Of a stretch of DNA of 64,000 nucleotides, positions 8,561 to 16,437 are shown in pieces (positions within the stretch are counted from its first letter, which is position 1; each line of letters begins with the position of its first letter). Source of the stretch: Acidobacteriaceae bacterium (GTDB taxonomy: Bacteria > Acidobacteriota > Terriglobia > Terriglobales > Acidobacteriaceae); contig PLBY01000084.1 of assembly GCA_003134655.1 (NCBI GenBank), forward strand, positions 54,657 through 118,656, read 5' to 3'. The notes under the pieces are model-generated. The model had not been told where the DNA came from and did no database searches. It was given only the letters and a program-made list of their open reading frames with translations. Both the position numbers and the translations under genes were made by a program.

Positions 8561-9928
8561 CTACACGCCCCAGAGGTAGTCTTCCTGCTGCGTCTGCTCG
8601 TGGTGGGCATCCCCGTGAACCGGCAGCGGCACTCCGAACGCATTGGTCTGCGGACCAACCGGAAACGGCTTCGACGGCTCGGGCGTGGGTTCGGCAACGG
8701 GCGCGTTAACCACAGCCGCCTGCGGCGGAACGATCTTCTCAATCAGCGGCGTCGCCGATCCCGAAGGCTTGTGCGTGTCGCGGATCAGTTCCAGCAAGTG
8801 GTGATCTTCCACATGCTTGATCTTGTCGGCCAGCCGGACAAAGCGTCGGTAGATGTCGTCCAGCGCCCGCCGGTCGAACTGGTAGCCCAGTTGTTCGCAG
8901 CGAATGCTGAGAGCGTGACGTCCGGAGTGCTTGCCCAGCACCAGCTTCGAATCCGGCACGCCCACCGACTGGGGCGTCATAATTTCGTAGGTCAGCGGAT
9001 TCTTCAACATGCCGTCCTGATGAATGCCCGCCTCGTGCGCAAATGCATTGCGCCCGGTAATCGCCTTGTTCGGCTGCACCGGCACGCCGGTGATCTCGCT
9101 CAGCATCTGGCTGGAAGCAAAAATCTGATCGCCCACCACGCCCGTCTCGTACGGATACCGATCCGGACGAACCCGCATTGCCATCACAATCTCTTCCAGC
9201 GACGCATTCCCCGCCCGCTCCCCGATTCCATTGATCGTGCATTCGACCTGCCGCGCTCCCGCGGCCACCGCCGCCAGTGCATTGGCGACCGCCATGCCCA
9301 GATCGTTGTGGCAATGCGCGGAAATGATTACGTTCTCAATTCCCTTCACCCGTTGCCGGATGGTCGTAATCAGCGCTCCGAACTCGGATGGTACGGTGTA
9401 ACCGACGGTGTCCGGAATGTTCAGCGTGGTTGCTCCGGCTTCAACGACAGCCTCGAGCACGCGGCACAGAAACTCCGGCTCGGTGCGAGTCGCATCTTCG
9501 GGGGAAAACTCCACGTCATCGCAAAGAGACTTGGCCAACCGGATCGCTTCGCGCGCCTGCTCCACACACTGATCGCGCGTGATCCGCAGCTTGTATTGCA
9601 GATGAATATCGGAAGTCGCCAGAAACACGTGAATCCGCGGCCGCGCCGCATGCTGCAAAGCCTCCCACGCCCGCTCGATGTCAGGACGGCACGCACGAGC
9701 CAATCCAGCAATAATAGGACGCCGTACTACCGAAGCAATCGCCCTCACCGACTCGAAATCGCCATCCGAGGCGATAGGGAACCCGGCCTCGATCACGTCC
9801 ACTCCCAGGCGGTCGAGCTGATGAGCCAGGCGCAGCTTTTCCTGCTGGTTCATGCTGCAGCCCGGCGACTGCTCGCCGTCGCGAAGAGTGGTGTCGAAAA
9901 CCGTGATGCGGGCTCGCTCTGCGGTCAT
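8561..9928 (-). CDS. leuA: 2-isopropylmalate synthase lacking the C-terminal regulatory domain
   Basis: The protein has 455 residues. The catalytic TIM barrel is intact: [13 protein letters not shown] at 10-22, the metal site SAHCHNDLG and the signature [13 protein letters not shown] near 235. The enzyme condenses acetyl-CoA with 2-oxoisovalerate, the committed step to leucine. Usual LeuA is longer, about 510 residues, with a C-terminal LeuA dimer domain that binds leucine. Here the sequence after [13 protein letters not shown] is a proline-rich tail of about 70 residues ending EDYLWGV, without that domain. The ATG follows GAGGGAG. It diverges from a LysR gene and precedes leuB. A homocitrate- or citramalate-type specificity cannot be fully excluded. 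Confidence 0.92.
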   Translation of the reverse strand: MTAERARITVFDTTLRDGEQSPGCSMNQQEKLRLAHQLDRLGVDVIEAGFPIASDGDFESVRAIASVVRRPIIAGLARACRPDIERAWEALQHAARPRIHVFLATSDIHLQYKLRITRDQCVEQAREAIRLAKSLCDDVEFSPEDATRTEPEFLCRVLEAVVEAGATTLNIPDTVGYTVPSEFGALITTIRQRVKGIENVIISAHCHNDLGMAVANALAAVAAGARQVECTINGIGERAGNASLEEIVMAMRVRPDRYPYETGVVGDQIFASSQMLSEITGVPVQPNKAITGRNAFAHEAGIHQDGMLKNPLTYEIMTPQSVGVPDSKLVLGKHSGRHALSIRCEQLGYQFDRRALDDIYRRFVRLADKIKHVEDHHLLELIRDTHKPSGSATPLIEKIVPPQAAVVNAPVAEPTPEPSKPFPVGPQTNAFGVPLPVHGDAHHEQTQQEDYLWGV

Positions 9929-9981
9929 GGATCTCCCTCAAAACAAAACTGATCCCCTATGGTAAGGGCGATTCGCCTAGA

Positions 9982-10038
9982 AGCAAAACTTATAATTCTT
10001 CAGCAATCATTAGCTGCGGTTGTACAATAAGTTTTGCT
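9982..10038. promoter_or_regulatory. inverted-repeat operator between leuA and the LysR gene
   Basis: AGCAAAACTTAT at 9982-9993 is the exact reverse complement of ATAAGTTTTGCT at 10027-10038, a perfect 12-bp inverted repeat with a 33-base spacer. A second pair, CATTAGC at 10008-10014 and GCTAATG at 10036-10042, interlocks with it. The left arm overlaps a possible leuA -10 (TATAAG on the minus strand), and TACAAT at 10023-10028 could serve the LysR gene. Neither has a good -35, as is common at LysR-activated promoters. The binding protein is inferred from the divergent layout. Confidence 0.65.
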
Positions 10039-10071
10039 AATGCATTTCTGAGATTTGATTAAGAGGCCCGC

Positions 10072-10989
10072 ATGGAACTTTCCCAACTCGAAGTCTTTCT
10101 GGCCGTCGCCCGCGAGCACCGCTTCTCTCGTGCCGCCGAGAAACTCTACCGAACCCAGTCTGCTGTGAGCCAGACCATCCGCAAACTCGAGGACGAACTT
10201 GGCGAAGCGCTATTCGATCGCTCTTCGCGCGAGGGTGTCCTCACCGACGCCGGGAAGGTCCTCTTCGAATATGCCGAAAAACTCATCAATCTGCGCGCTG
10301 AGGCCTCCGAATCTCTGACCGAACTGCGGGAGCTGCAGAAAGGCAAGCTGGTCATCGCGGCCAACGAGTTCACTGTTCTCTACCTGCTCCCCTTGCTGGC
10401 CGAATTCCGCCGCCTGCATCCCATGATCAAGGTCACGGTCGAACGCGCTCTGGGCAGCCACATCCCTGACGACGTCCTGCGCTACAACGCGGAGTTCGGC
10501 GTGCTCTCCTACGAACCCCAGGAAGCAAGCCTGCACGCCGTGGTCGTGTACCTCGACGAACTCGTTTTGATCGTTCCCCCGAAACATCCTCTCGCGTCCG
10601 CGCCGCAGGTCAGCATCCGGCAGTTGGGCGCGGAATCCTTTGTAGCGCACATCGTCTCATCGCCCTACCGCGAGAAAGTCATCCAGTTGTTCAAAACCCA
10701 CAAGACGCCCCTGCACATGGACCTCGAACTGCCCACTCTACAGGCCATCAAACAATTCGTAGCGATGGGCCACGGAGTGGCGCTGGTGCCTGAGATCAGC
10801 GTCGAAACAGAACTCTCCCGAGGGGAGTTGGTGGGAATCCCGGTGCGCGAACTGCAGTTGAAACGCAAGCTGCGCCTCATCTACCGCAAAGACGCGAACC
10901 TGTCGCACGCCGCCCGCGCCTTTCTAAAAGTAGCCGAAGCCGTAGCCCTCGACCGCAAAGGCCGCTACCGCTTCCAGCGCGAGAGCTGA
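10072..10989 (+). CDS. LysR-family transcriptional regulator
   Basis: The protein has 305 residues, normal for the family. Residues 1-60 are a winged helix-turn-helix (FLAVAREHRFSRAAEKLY, QSAVSQTIRKLE); residues 90-300 form the periplasmic-binding-protein-like effector domain. AGAGG precedes the ATG. It is transcribed away from leuA across a 143-base region with a perfect inverted repeat, so it probably controls leuA-leuB and itself, with a leucine-pathway intermediate as a plausible effector. The target is inference from position. Confidence 0.92.
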   Translation: MELSQLEVFLAVAREHRFSRAAEKLYRTQSAVSQTIRKLEDELGEALFDRSSREGVLTDAGKVLFEYAEKLINLRAEASESLTELRELQKGKLVIAANEFTVLYLLPLLAEFRRLHPMIKVTVERALGSHIPDDVLRYNAEFGVLSYEPQEASLHAVVVYLDELVLIVPPKHPLASAPQVSIRQLGAESFVAHIVSSPYREKVIQLFKTHKTPLHMDLELPTLQAIKQFVAMGHGVALVPEISVETELSRGELVGIPVRELQLKRKLRLIYRKDANLSHAARAFLKVAEAVALDRKGRYRFQRES

Positions 10990-11040
10990 TCGGGTTTAGA
11001 CGCACTCTAGGCGAAGATGAACTCAGAACCCGAAAATGCT

Positions 11041-11095
11041 CCAGCCGCGGAGCGGCGGCATATATTAGCCTAGGACGTAAAGTCCTGGGTGGGAT
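11041..11095. repeat. family D palindromic repeat
   Basis: The stretch contains GCCGCGGAGCGGCGGC followed by AGCCTAGGACGTAAAGTCCTGGGT, two short palindromic blocks without coding potential. I recall similar motifs from acidobacterial intergenic regions, which I could not check here. Confidence 0.5.
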
Positions 11096-11180
11096 TGGGA
11101 AGGATAGAACCGACTCTCGGAGAGACGGCACAAACCAGTCGCCAGGCCGCACCTAATTAAAACATCACCACCAAGGCAAA

Positions 11181-11206
11181 AAGGAGCAAGGCGGACCTTG
11201 CTCCTT
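11181..11206 (-). terminator. rho-independent terminator of the STAS gene
   Basis: An 11-bp perfect stem, AAGGAGCAAGG with CCTTGCTCCTT, closes a 4-base loop; on the minus strand it is followed by TTTTTGCC. It lies 22 bases past the STAS stop. As it also sits downstream of the LysR gene, it may help end that transcript too. Confidence 0.85.
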
Positions 11207-11227
11207 CCACGCTAAGAAGTTCCAGAC

Positions 11228-11674
11228 TCAGCAGTCCACCCACACCCGCTCTTCCCGGAACGACGCCACCGCCTCATCCACCGAGGGATGAACCTCCAGC
11301 ACCGAATCCAGATTCGTCAACTCCAGCAGCGTGCTGACCAGCGAATTCGGCCCGGCACACTTCAGGCTTACGCTTTTGCCCTGCGCCCAGTTCTGCAGCA
11401 GGACCAGTTCTCCGATGCCCGCACTGTCCATCGCGCTCACTCCACTGAGGTCGATGACCAACTTCCGCGCCTGTTGCAGGACTGCTCCCACCACCCCAGA
11501 CAGGGCGGCGGCCTCATCGCGATACACCAGCCGGCCCTGGCAGTGCACGATGACGACATCGCCGCGATTGCGTGTTTCCAGACTGAGTTTCAACTTCAAC
11601 TCCTTGGGTACGTCAAAGGCAGCCACAATTCCCGGCTGCTCGCCTATTTGCCAATTCATGTCCATTGGTTGCAT
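11228..11674 (-). CDS. STAS-domain protein, anti-sigma factor antagonist type
   Basis: The chosen start gives 148 residues (MQPMDMNWQI); a longer ORF to 11773 adds a non-conserved leader. The domain has the STAS strand order with VIDLSGVSAMDSAGIGELV, where the serine after MD matches the phosphorylated serine of SpoIIAA-like proteins. Such proteins bind anti-sigma kinases and release a sigma factor when dephosphorylated. No RsbW-like kinase or sigma factor is adjacent, so the partner is unknown. A perfect terminator follows. Confidence 0.85.
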   Translation of the reverse strand: MQPMDMNWQIGEQPGIVAAFDVPKELKLKLSLETRNRGDVVIVHCQGRLVYRDEAAALSGVVGAVLQQARKLVIDLSGVSAMDSAGIGELVLLQNWAQGKSVSLKCAGPNSLVSTLLELTNLDSVLEVHPSVDEAVASFREERVWVDC

Positions 11675-11879
11675 GCTAGTAGATAGACGCAGGTGCGTTG
11701 GTTTTGGCACCATGAATATCTGGTAAATTTTCATCCATCCTGCGAGCCCGCATCCCGGCCCTGGCCTGGACAAATTTGTGTAAACTGGGACATCTTGGGC
11801 ATCCAGTACACTGCATCTAACAGATTTCGTTGATTAAATTGCACTTTTTGCCGGCGCAACCGCCGGGGAGGAATAATTC

Positions 11880-12401
11880 GTGTCCAAGTCTGCTGCCGCG
11901 GCGCTGGCATTTTTTGGCTTCCTGCTGTTCTCGATTCCGATGTCGGCACAATTTAACGGACTTCTTCCCAATGGCAACGTCTACGGCGGCGTTTCCTACG
12001 CCCAACTCACCAACGTCACCAACCAACAGAGCTATCACGGGTGGAATGGCTCCTTCGAGGCTCTTCCCTTTACGCGCTTCCCGCGTCTCGGCCTGGTGGC
12101 CGATGCCAGCGGGTTTTATCGGCAGGGCGTCACACAATACAACTTCGTGGGCGGGCCCCGTTTGTCGATGAACTACGGAAGATGGCGGCCTTTCATCCAT
12201 GGCATGGTCGGCATCCGCCATCTGACCTCTAGCGGCTTCGTTTACAATCCCCTCGAGATCGACGTGGGCGGCGGCGTCGACTACAAACTTCCCTTTAAGA
12301 ACTTTTCCTGGCGCTTTCAGGGCGATTACATGCACACCCATTACTTGAGTGCCACTCAGAACGATTACCGTGCCTCCACGGGAATCGTCTGGCGCTTCTA
12401 A
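11880..12401 (+). CDS. outer-membrane beta-barrel protein
   Basis: The GTG start at 11880 is preceded by GGGAGGAATAATT, a strong ribosome binding site. A signal peptide (residues 1-22, ending PMSAQ) is followed by about 150 residues of alternating polar and aromatic strands and a C-terminal phenylalanine (TGIVWRF), typical of small eight-stranded OmpA/OmpX-like barrels. No cargo or enzymatic motif is seen. A similar barrel follows at 12525, suggesting a duplication. Confidence 0.82.
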   Translation: MSKSAAAALAFFGFLLFSIPMSAQFNGLLPNGNVYGGVSYAQLTNVTNQQSYHGWNGSFEALPFTRFPRLGLVADASGFYRQGVTQYNFVGGPRLSMNYGRWRPFIHGMVGIRHLTSSGFVYNPLEIDVGGGVDYKLPFKNFSWRFQGDYMHTHYLSATQNDYRASTGIVWRF

Positions 12402-12524
12402 TCTGCCCTAACGGGTATTTTTTCTGTCAACCGATTGAGCTTGAACTGAATCTCTTCTGCATACACCCAAAACTTTATCGTGACATTTGGGTTTGGATGG
12501 ATGCCAGGAAGGGAGAATCTCCTC

Positions 12525-13103
12525 ATGTTCAAAGCTGCGTGCATTACCGCCGTGCTGTTCCTCTTCGCGGGATTCGCGAATGCGCAAGTTCCAGGCGGAA
12601 ACATATTTTTCGGGTACTCTTACGAGAGCACAAACACATCAGCGTTCGGCCCAAGTCTGGTCGCCTCGACCGTGACCCGGCCCAACTTGAACGGGTGGGA
12701 AGCCTCGTTCGAGGGTAAGATCCTGCCCTTCGTCGGAATCGTGGGTGACGTCGCTGGGCATTACGGGTCACAGAACTTGACGGAAATAACACCGAACGGC
12801 CCGCAGACGATAAGCGTCACCGGCCATGAGCAGGAGTACCTCTTCGGCCCGCGGCTCTCCGTACCCGTGGGCCATTTCACACCTTTTGCCGAGGCCTTTG
12901 TTGGCGTAGCACATATCCACACCGGTGGCACTTTGCCCACCCCTTCGAATACATCCTTCGCATACGCGTTCGGCGGCGGCCTCGACTATCGAATAATTCG
13001 TCCGATTGCTTTGCGTGTCGAAGGCGACTATCTGCGAACGCAATTCTTCAGCACCAATCAAAACAACTTCCGCCTGGGCGTGGGTGTTGTCGTTCGCTTT
13101 TGA
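12525..13103 (+). CDS. outer-membrane beta-barrel protein
   Basis: The ATG at 12525 is favoured: GGGAG lies upstream, and the product begins with a signal peptide (MFKAACITAVLFLFAGFANA). An in-frame GTG at 12480 would place 15 residues before it. The mature 172 residues show the small-barrel pattern and end VGVVVRF, with the C-terminal phenylalanine recognised by the Bam machinery. The end resembles that of the preceding barrel (EGDYLRTQFFSTNQNNFRLG versus QGDYMHTHYLSATQNDYRAS), so the two are probably paralogs. Confidence 0.85.
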   Translation: MFKAACITAVLFLFAGFANAQVPGGNIFFGYSYESTNTSAFGPSLVASTVTRPNLNGWEASFEGKILPFVGIVGDVAGHYGSQNLTEITPNGPQTISVTGHEQEYLFGPRLSVPVGHFTPFAEAFVGVAHIHTGGTLPTPSNTSFAYAFGGGLDYRIIRPIALRVEGDYLRTQFFSTNQNNFRLGVGVVVRF

Positions 13104-13131
13104 AGCGATAATTCGGATCCCTCCCAAGCAA

Positions 13132-13170
13132 AAGCAGGATTCAGCTGGTTGGCTGAATCCTGTTTCTTGT
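13132..13170 (+). terminator. rho-independent terminator after the second barrel gene
   Basis: CAGGATTCAGC at 13135-13145 pairs perfectly with GCTGAATCCTG at 13152-13162 around a 6-base loop, and TTTCTTGT follows. It lies about 30 bases after the barrel stop and before the converging glycosyltransferase gene. Confidence 0.88.
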
Positions 13171-13208
13171 GGCCACGACAAAACTCGTTGAAAAAAGCGC
13201 CGGGAGAA

Positions 13209-13952
13209 CTAGGCGCGGGGCACGCTATCCGGTTCTGTCGCCCAATACTTGTGATCGCGCAGGAAGAACTTCTCGTTCCAGAAGTTCATCATCGTCCACA
13301 GGAACAACCAACCTACGCGCAGGTGTCCCATCTTCTTGAACCGCCGGTTCGTGGTATAGACACCACCGCGGACGATCGCGAAGCGTTTGCGTTCAACCTG
13401 CTGGCTCAGCCGGTAGTCTTCCGCGAACAGGATCTGTTCGTGAAATCCACCCAATTCCCAGAATTTCTTCCGGTCGAAGAACATGAACATCCCCGTCGCA
13501 AACGGACGGTGCAGGTACGACAGATATTGAAAGAAGTCATTGCCCGCGTAGAACGCCCTGTCGAGCCAACTGCCTTCGTTGCACAAGATGTTCGTCGTTA
13601 CGCAGTGCAGTTGCTTGGCCTGCGCCTTCTCGACGCAGCGCCGCACCAGCGAGCGGTCGGCCAGTTCAATGTCCGCATCGAGAAACAGCACATAGGGAGT
13701 CTCCGCCTGCGCCGCGCCCAGGTTGCGTCCGACGGAGGGCATCCCGCCTCGAATCACGCCCACGTTCAGCCGGTCGCGGAAACTCATCACGATCTCAGGC
13801 GTTCCGTCGGTTGAGTTCGCGTCAGCGACCAACACTCTCGTACTCGACATCTTCGAGTAGTCCTGATTCGTCAGCGAAGTCAGCAAGCCCGGAATCAGTT
13901 TCGCCTCGTTCTTCGCTGGAATCACGATCGTCAGCTCGTTCGCTGTAGTCAT
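13209..13952 (-). CDS. family 2 glycosyltransferase
   Basis: The protein has 247 residues. ELTIVIPAKNEAKLIPGLL at the N-terminus, VLVADANSTDGTPE and the DxD-like LFLDADIEL are hallmarks of the GT-A fold. One hydrophobic stretch near the C-terminus (WLFLWTMMNFW) may be a membrane anchor. The acceptor is unknown. Its first 131 bases overlap the upstream metallophosphoesterase gene in another frame; because the conserved first strand lies inside the overlap, the start at 13952 is well supported. Confidence 0.9.
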   Translation of the reverse strand: MTTANELTIVIPAKNEAKLIPGLLTSLTNQDYSKMSSTRVLVADANSTDGTPEIVMSFRDRLNVGVIRGGMPSVGRNLGAAQAETPYVLFLDADIELADRSLVRRCVEKAQAKQLHCVTTNILCNEGSWLDRAFYAGNDFFQYLSYLHRPFATGMFMFFDRKKFWELGGFHEQILFAEDYRLSQQVERKRFAIVRGGVYTTNRRFKKMGHLRVGWLFLWTMMNFWNEKFFLRDHKYWATEPDSVPRA

Positions 13953-14631
13953 GAATTTCTACCCCCTGTTCATCAATCGTCAGGTAAGTGAGCCGCGAAT
14001 CGACCCACCCACCAGAGTTGTAGTAATGCACGCCGTCCTGCTCCACCTGAATCGCTTGGTGGGTATGCCCACAAAAGATGCGGTCCGCGCCGTGCTGCCG
14101 TGCGTAGCTCAACGCGCCCGACGCCACCTTCGGCGACATCCGCAGCCAGCGCGTATTCAGCCGGTCAATCAGCCGCGTAATCGGCTTGCTCTTAAAATCT
14201 AGTTTCTGCAGCTGTAGAAACAGCGACGTGCCCCACTGGCTGAGCCGCACCCGGTTCACCTGAAACCCGTCGAACTGGTGACCGTGAATCGCCACATGCC
14301 GCAGCCCGCCGTATTCCCACGCATAGTCCTGGTACACGCGCACCCCGACCAGATGCGACATGATGTTCGTCAGCCCGTGATCGTGATTGCCCTCCACCCA
14401 GACCACTTCAATGTTGCGCTTGGGATTCGATAGCTTGCGGATGTACCCGAGAAACTTCCAGTGTTCCTTGGTCAGGCGGGCAAAATTGAGGTCGGCGAAA
14501 ATGTCGCCCAGCAGAATCAGCCGCTGGAAGCGGTTTTCCTTGAGCACCCGCGTTGCTTCACGCGCATGACTCGTCTCTGCACCCAGGTGCAGGTCGGAAA
14601 GGATCAGCGTGTTGTACACGTGCAGATCCAT
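13822..14631 (-). CDS. metallophosphoesterase, LpxH/YfcE-like
   Basis: The protein has 269 residues. The calcineurin-like metal sites are all present: LILSDLHLGAE, LLGDIFAD, WVEGNHDHG, and GHQFDG then FCGHTHQA. The D-x-H, GD, GNHD and GHTH order matches UDP-2,3-diacylglucosamine pyrophosphatase-like enzymes, and the neighbouring glycosyltransferase would fit an envelope role, though the substrate is not proven. The fold appears to end near GVEIHDYS; the last 40 residues are acidic, low-complexity (SERADDRDSSEERGE) and are encoded entirely in the overlap with the glycosyltransferase gene. Confidence 0.9.
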   Translation of the reverse strand: MDLHVYNTLILSDLHLGAETSHAREATRVLKENRFQRLILLGDIFADLNFARLTKEHWKFLGYIRKLSNPKRNIEVVWVEGNHDHGLTNIMSHLVGVRVYQDYAWEYGGLRHVAIHGHQFDGFQVNRVRLSQWGTSLFLQLQKLDFKSKPITRLIDRLNTRWLRMSPKVASGALSYARQHGADRIFCGHTHQAIQVEQDGVHYYNSGGWVDSRLTYLTIDEQGVEIHDYSERADDRDSSEERGETDSGLADFADESGLLEDVEYESVGR

Positions 14632-14757
14632 ATCCCTGTTCTAGCAGTCGATTGTTACGGGGTGATGAAACCTGCATCAATTTTGGTGCATAGGTAACTA
14701 TCGAAGTAACAGGCGAAACGCCCTTGAAAACTCAGGCTTCGGAACCTCGCCGGGGCT

Positions 14758-16437
14758 CTATTTACCCACGGCTGGCGCCGGGTATTCGGGCAGCTTCTCT
14801 TTGTTCTGGTTGGCGCGCTTCACTTCGAGTTCGTCGAACAGAATCGCGGGCGCCACGATGCTGTGCGGAATGTTAAGCGGGTGGTTGTCCACGTAAGGTG
14901 CGTCTCCGGCCGCGATCAGGTCGCTGCGCAGGGCGCGAATGTCCAAGTCTCCGAAGGCCCCGCCCCGTACCAGTTCTTCGTGTCCGTCCTTGACCCACAC
15001 TTTATAGAGAAGTCGTGGACTGAGTGCCGGTCCAAAGGTCTCGACATAATAGCCGTAGGGTAGATCCCGCTGCTGGCACAAGTCGATGAGTTTCTTTTTC
15101 AGTTCCTCTTTGGAGAGCGGCTGGGCAGAGGTCACGATCACGTTGCCGAGACTTGGCCCGGCGGGATTCGTGGGAACTCGCGCGCGCCCGTGGCCGTTGG
15201 AGGTCGGAAAATCGCGGATCGGTTCGCGCCCAATGACGTAGTTCACAAGTGTGCCTTTTTCAATAAGTGAGACTCGTTGTGCGGGAACGCCCTCATCGTC
15301 AATCGCATAGTGCCCCAGTAAAGCTTGACCGGCATACGAAGAGATCGTCGGATCGTCGACCACCGAGATGAAATCCGGGAGGACGCGGGTCTTATAGCTG
15401 GCCGCAAAGGCTCCCGTGGTGCGCGAGTTCTTCCCCACTTCCGGTTTGCGGCCCAAAACGTTTTCGCCCACCAGATCGGCGAAAACGGAGGTCGCCGCAT
15501 CTGCCGAGAACAGCACCGGGCCGCGGTACTCCTCTTCGGTTACGAGCGCTTCGCGCAGTTCCTTTAAGCTGATTGCCAGTTTCTTGGCCCTTGCGACGAA
15601 ATCTGAGGCCGACGGAAGCTCTTTAGCGCTGGCCACAACGAACGCGTTATCGCGGGCCAGGCTCATGCCGTCAGTGGCCTGCGTACTGGCTGCAATCACC
15701 ATTTCGTAAAGGCTCTGGCCGCTGCGCACGACCGTGCCCTCCGAATTCACCAGATACCGGTTCACTACCTGAAAGTTCAGACGCGATTCAAACGACTCGA
15801 TCGCCGGATCCTCTTTGTAAAGCGACGACGCATCCTGGAGCATCCGCTTCCACGGTGCCGGATCGAACTCGAGAGCGGCCAGCGGCCCGATCGACTGCAC
15901 CGGATCGGCGTGCGCGAAATCGTCCGCTGGCTGGTCGACGGTAAGTTGTTTCAACTGCGCTTGCTTGGCGGTCAATGATTCCGCCGCCGTCTTGTAGGCA
16001 CGGTCCGTGGCGAGCCAGAGCTGGTGACGCAGCGCCAGCATGTCGTTGTCGAGCGGCATGACGTCGAGCGTGCCCTGCCCCTGGCCGACGTAGCTGTCCT
16101 GTTTGTAATCCCCGATGCGCACGACCACGCGAACAAAACGGAAGCGCGAACGCACGTCGAAGCGCAGGGCGCCGAACGCGGCGTCGGCAGAATATTGATC
16201 GCCATCGAAGATCCGGTATTCGATGTAATAGGGTGCAGCCACCTGCTCCATTTTCAGCCGCGCCTTGGACCGGTCCAGTTCGGCGCGCATCGCGCCTAGA
16301 ACAACATCGTCGCTGGCCTGTGCAGCTTTCTGCTGAGCGATCCCAAGCGGGATCAGCGCGCCGAATGCGAGTAGCGGCAGCAGGATGCGTCTTGCCAGTC
16401 TGTTTGTCATGATCGCGGCCTTCGCTGTCGCCGTCAT
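14758..16437 (-). CDS. exported TldE/PmbA-like protein, non-catalytic partner
   Basis: The ATG at 16437 overlaps the upstream stop as ATGA (16437-16434), so translation is probably coupled; a spurious ORF extends to 16614. The 559 residues start with a signal peptide (LARRILLPLLAFGALIPLGIA). The architecture resembles TldD/PmbA: a domain with ALEFDPAPWKRML and a C-terminal half around VLPDFISVVDDPTISSYAG, closely parallel to the upstream protein. It lacks the HExxxH motif that the partner has at the equivalent place, as in TldE. TldD/TldE forms a heterodimeric metalloprotease in the cytosol; here both members are exported. Confidence 0.85.
   Translation of the reverse strand: MTATAKAAIMTNRLARRILLPLLAFGALIPLGIAQQKAAQASDDVVLGAMRAELDRSKARLKMEQVAAPYYIEYRIFDGDQYSADAAFGALRFDVRSRFRFVRVVVRIGDYKQDSYVGQGQGTLDVMPLDNDMLALRHQLWLATDRAYKTAAESLTAKQAQLKQLTVDQPADDFAHADPVQSIGPLAALEFDPAPWKRMLQDASSLYKEDPAIESFESRLNFQVVNRYLVNSEGTVVRSGQSLYEMVIAASTQATDGMSLARDNAFVVASAKELPSASDFVARAKKLAISLKELREALVTEEEYRGPVLFSADAATSVFADLVGENVLGRKPEVGKNSRTTGAFAASYKTRVLPDFISVVDDPTISSYAGQALLGHYAIDDEGVPAQRVSLIEKGTLVNYVIGREPIRDFPTSNGHGRARVPTNPAGPSLGNVIVTSAQPLSKEELKKKLIDLCQQRDLPYGYYVETFGPALSPRLLYKVWVKDGHEELVRGGAFGDLDIRALRSDLIAAGDAPYVDNHPLNIPHSIVAPAILFDELEVKRANQNKEKLPEYPAPAVGK

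Noticed and set aside
8600..9952. 450-residue ORF antisense to leuA
   Set aside because: High GC content keeps antisense frames open; the sense frame encodes a clear LeuA with conserved motifs, whereas the antisense product is arginine/histidine-rich without a domain.
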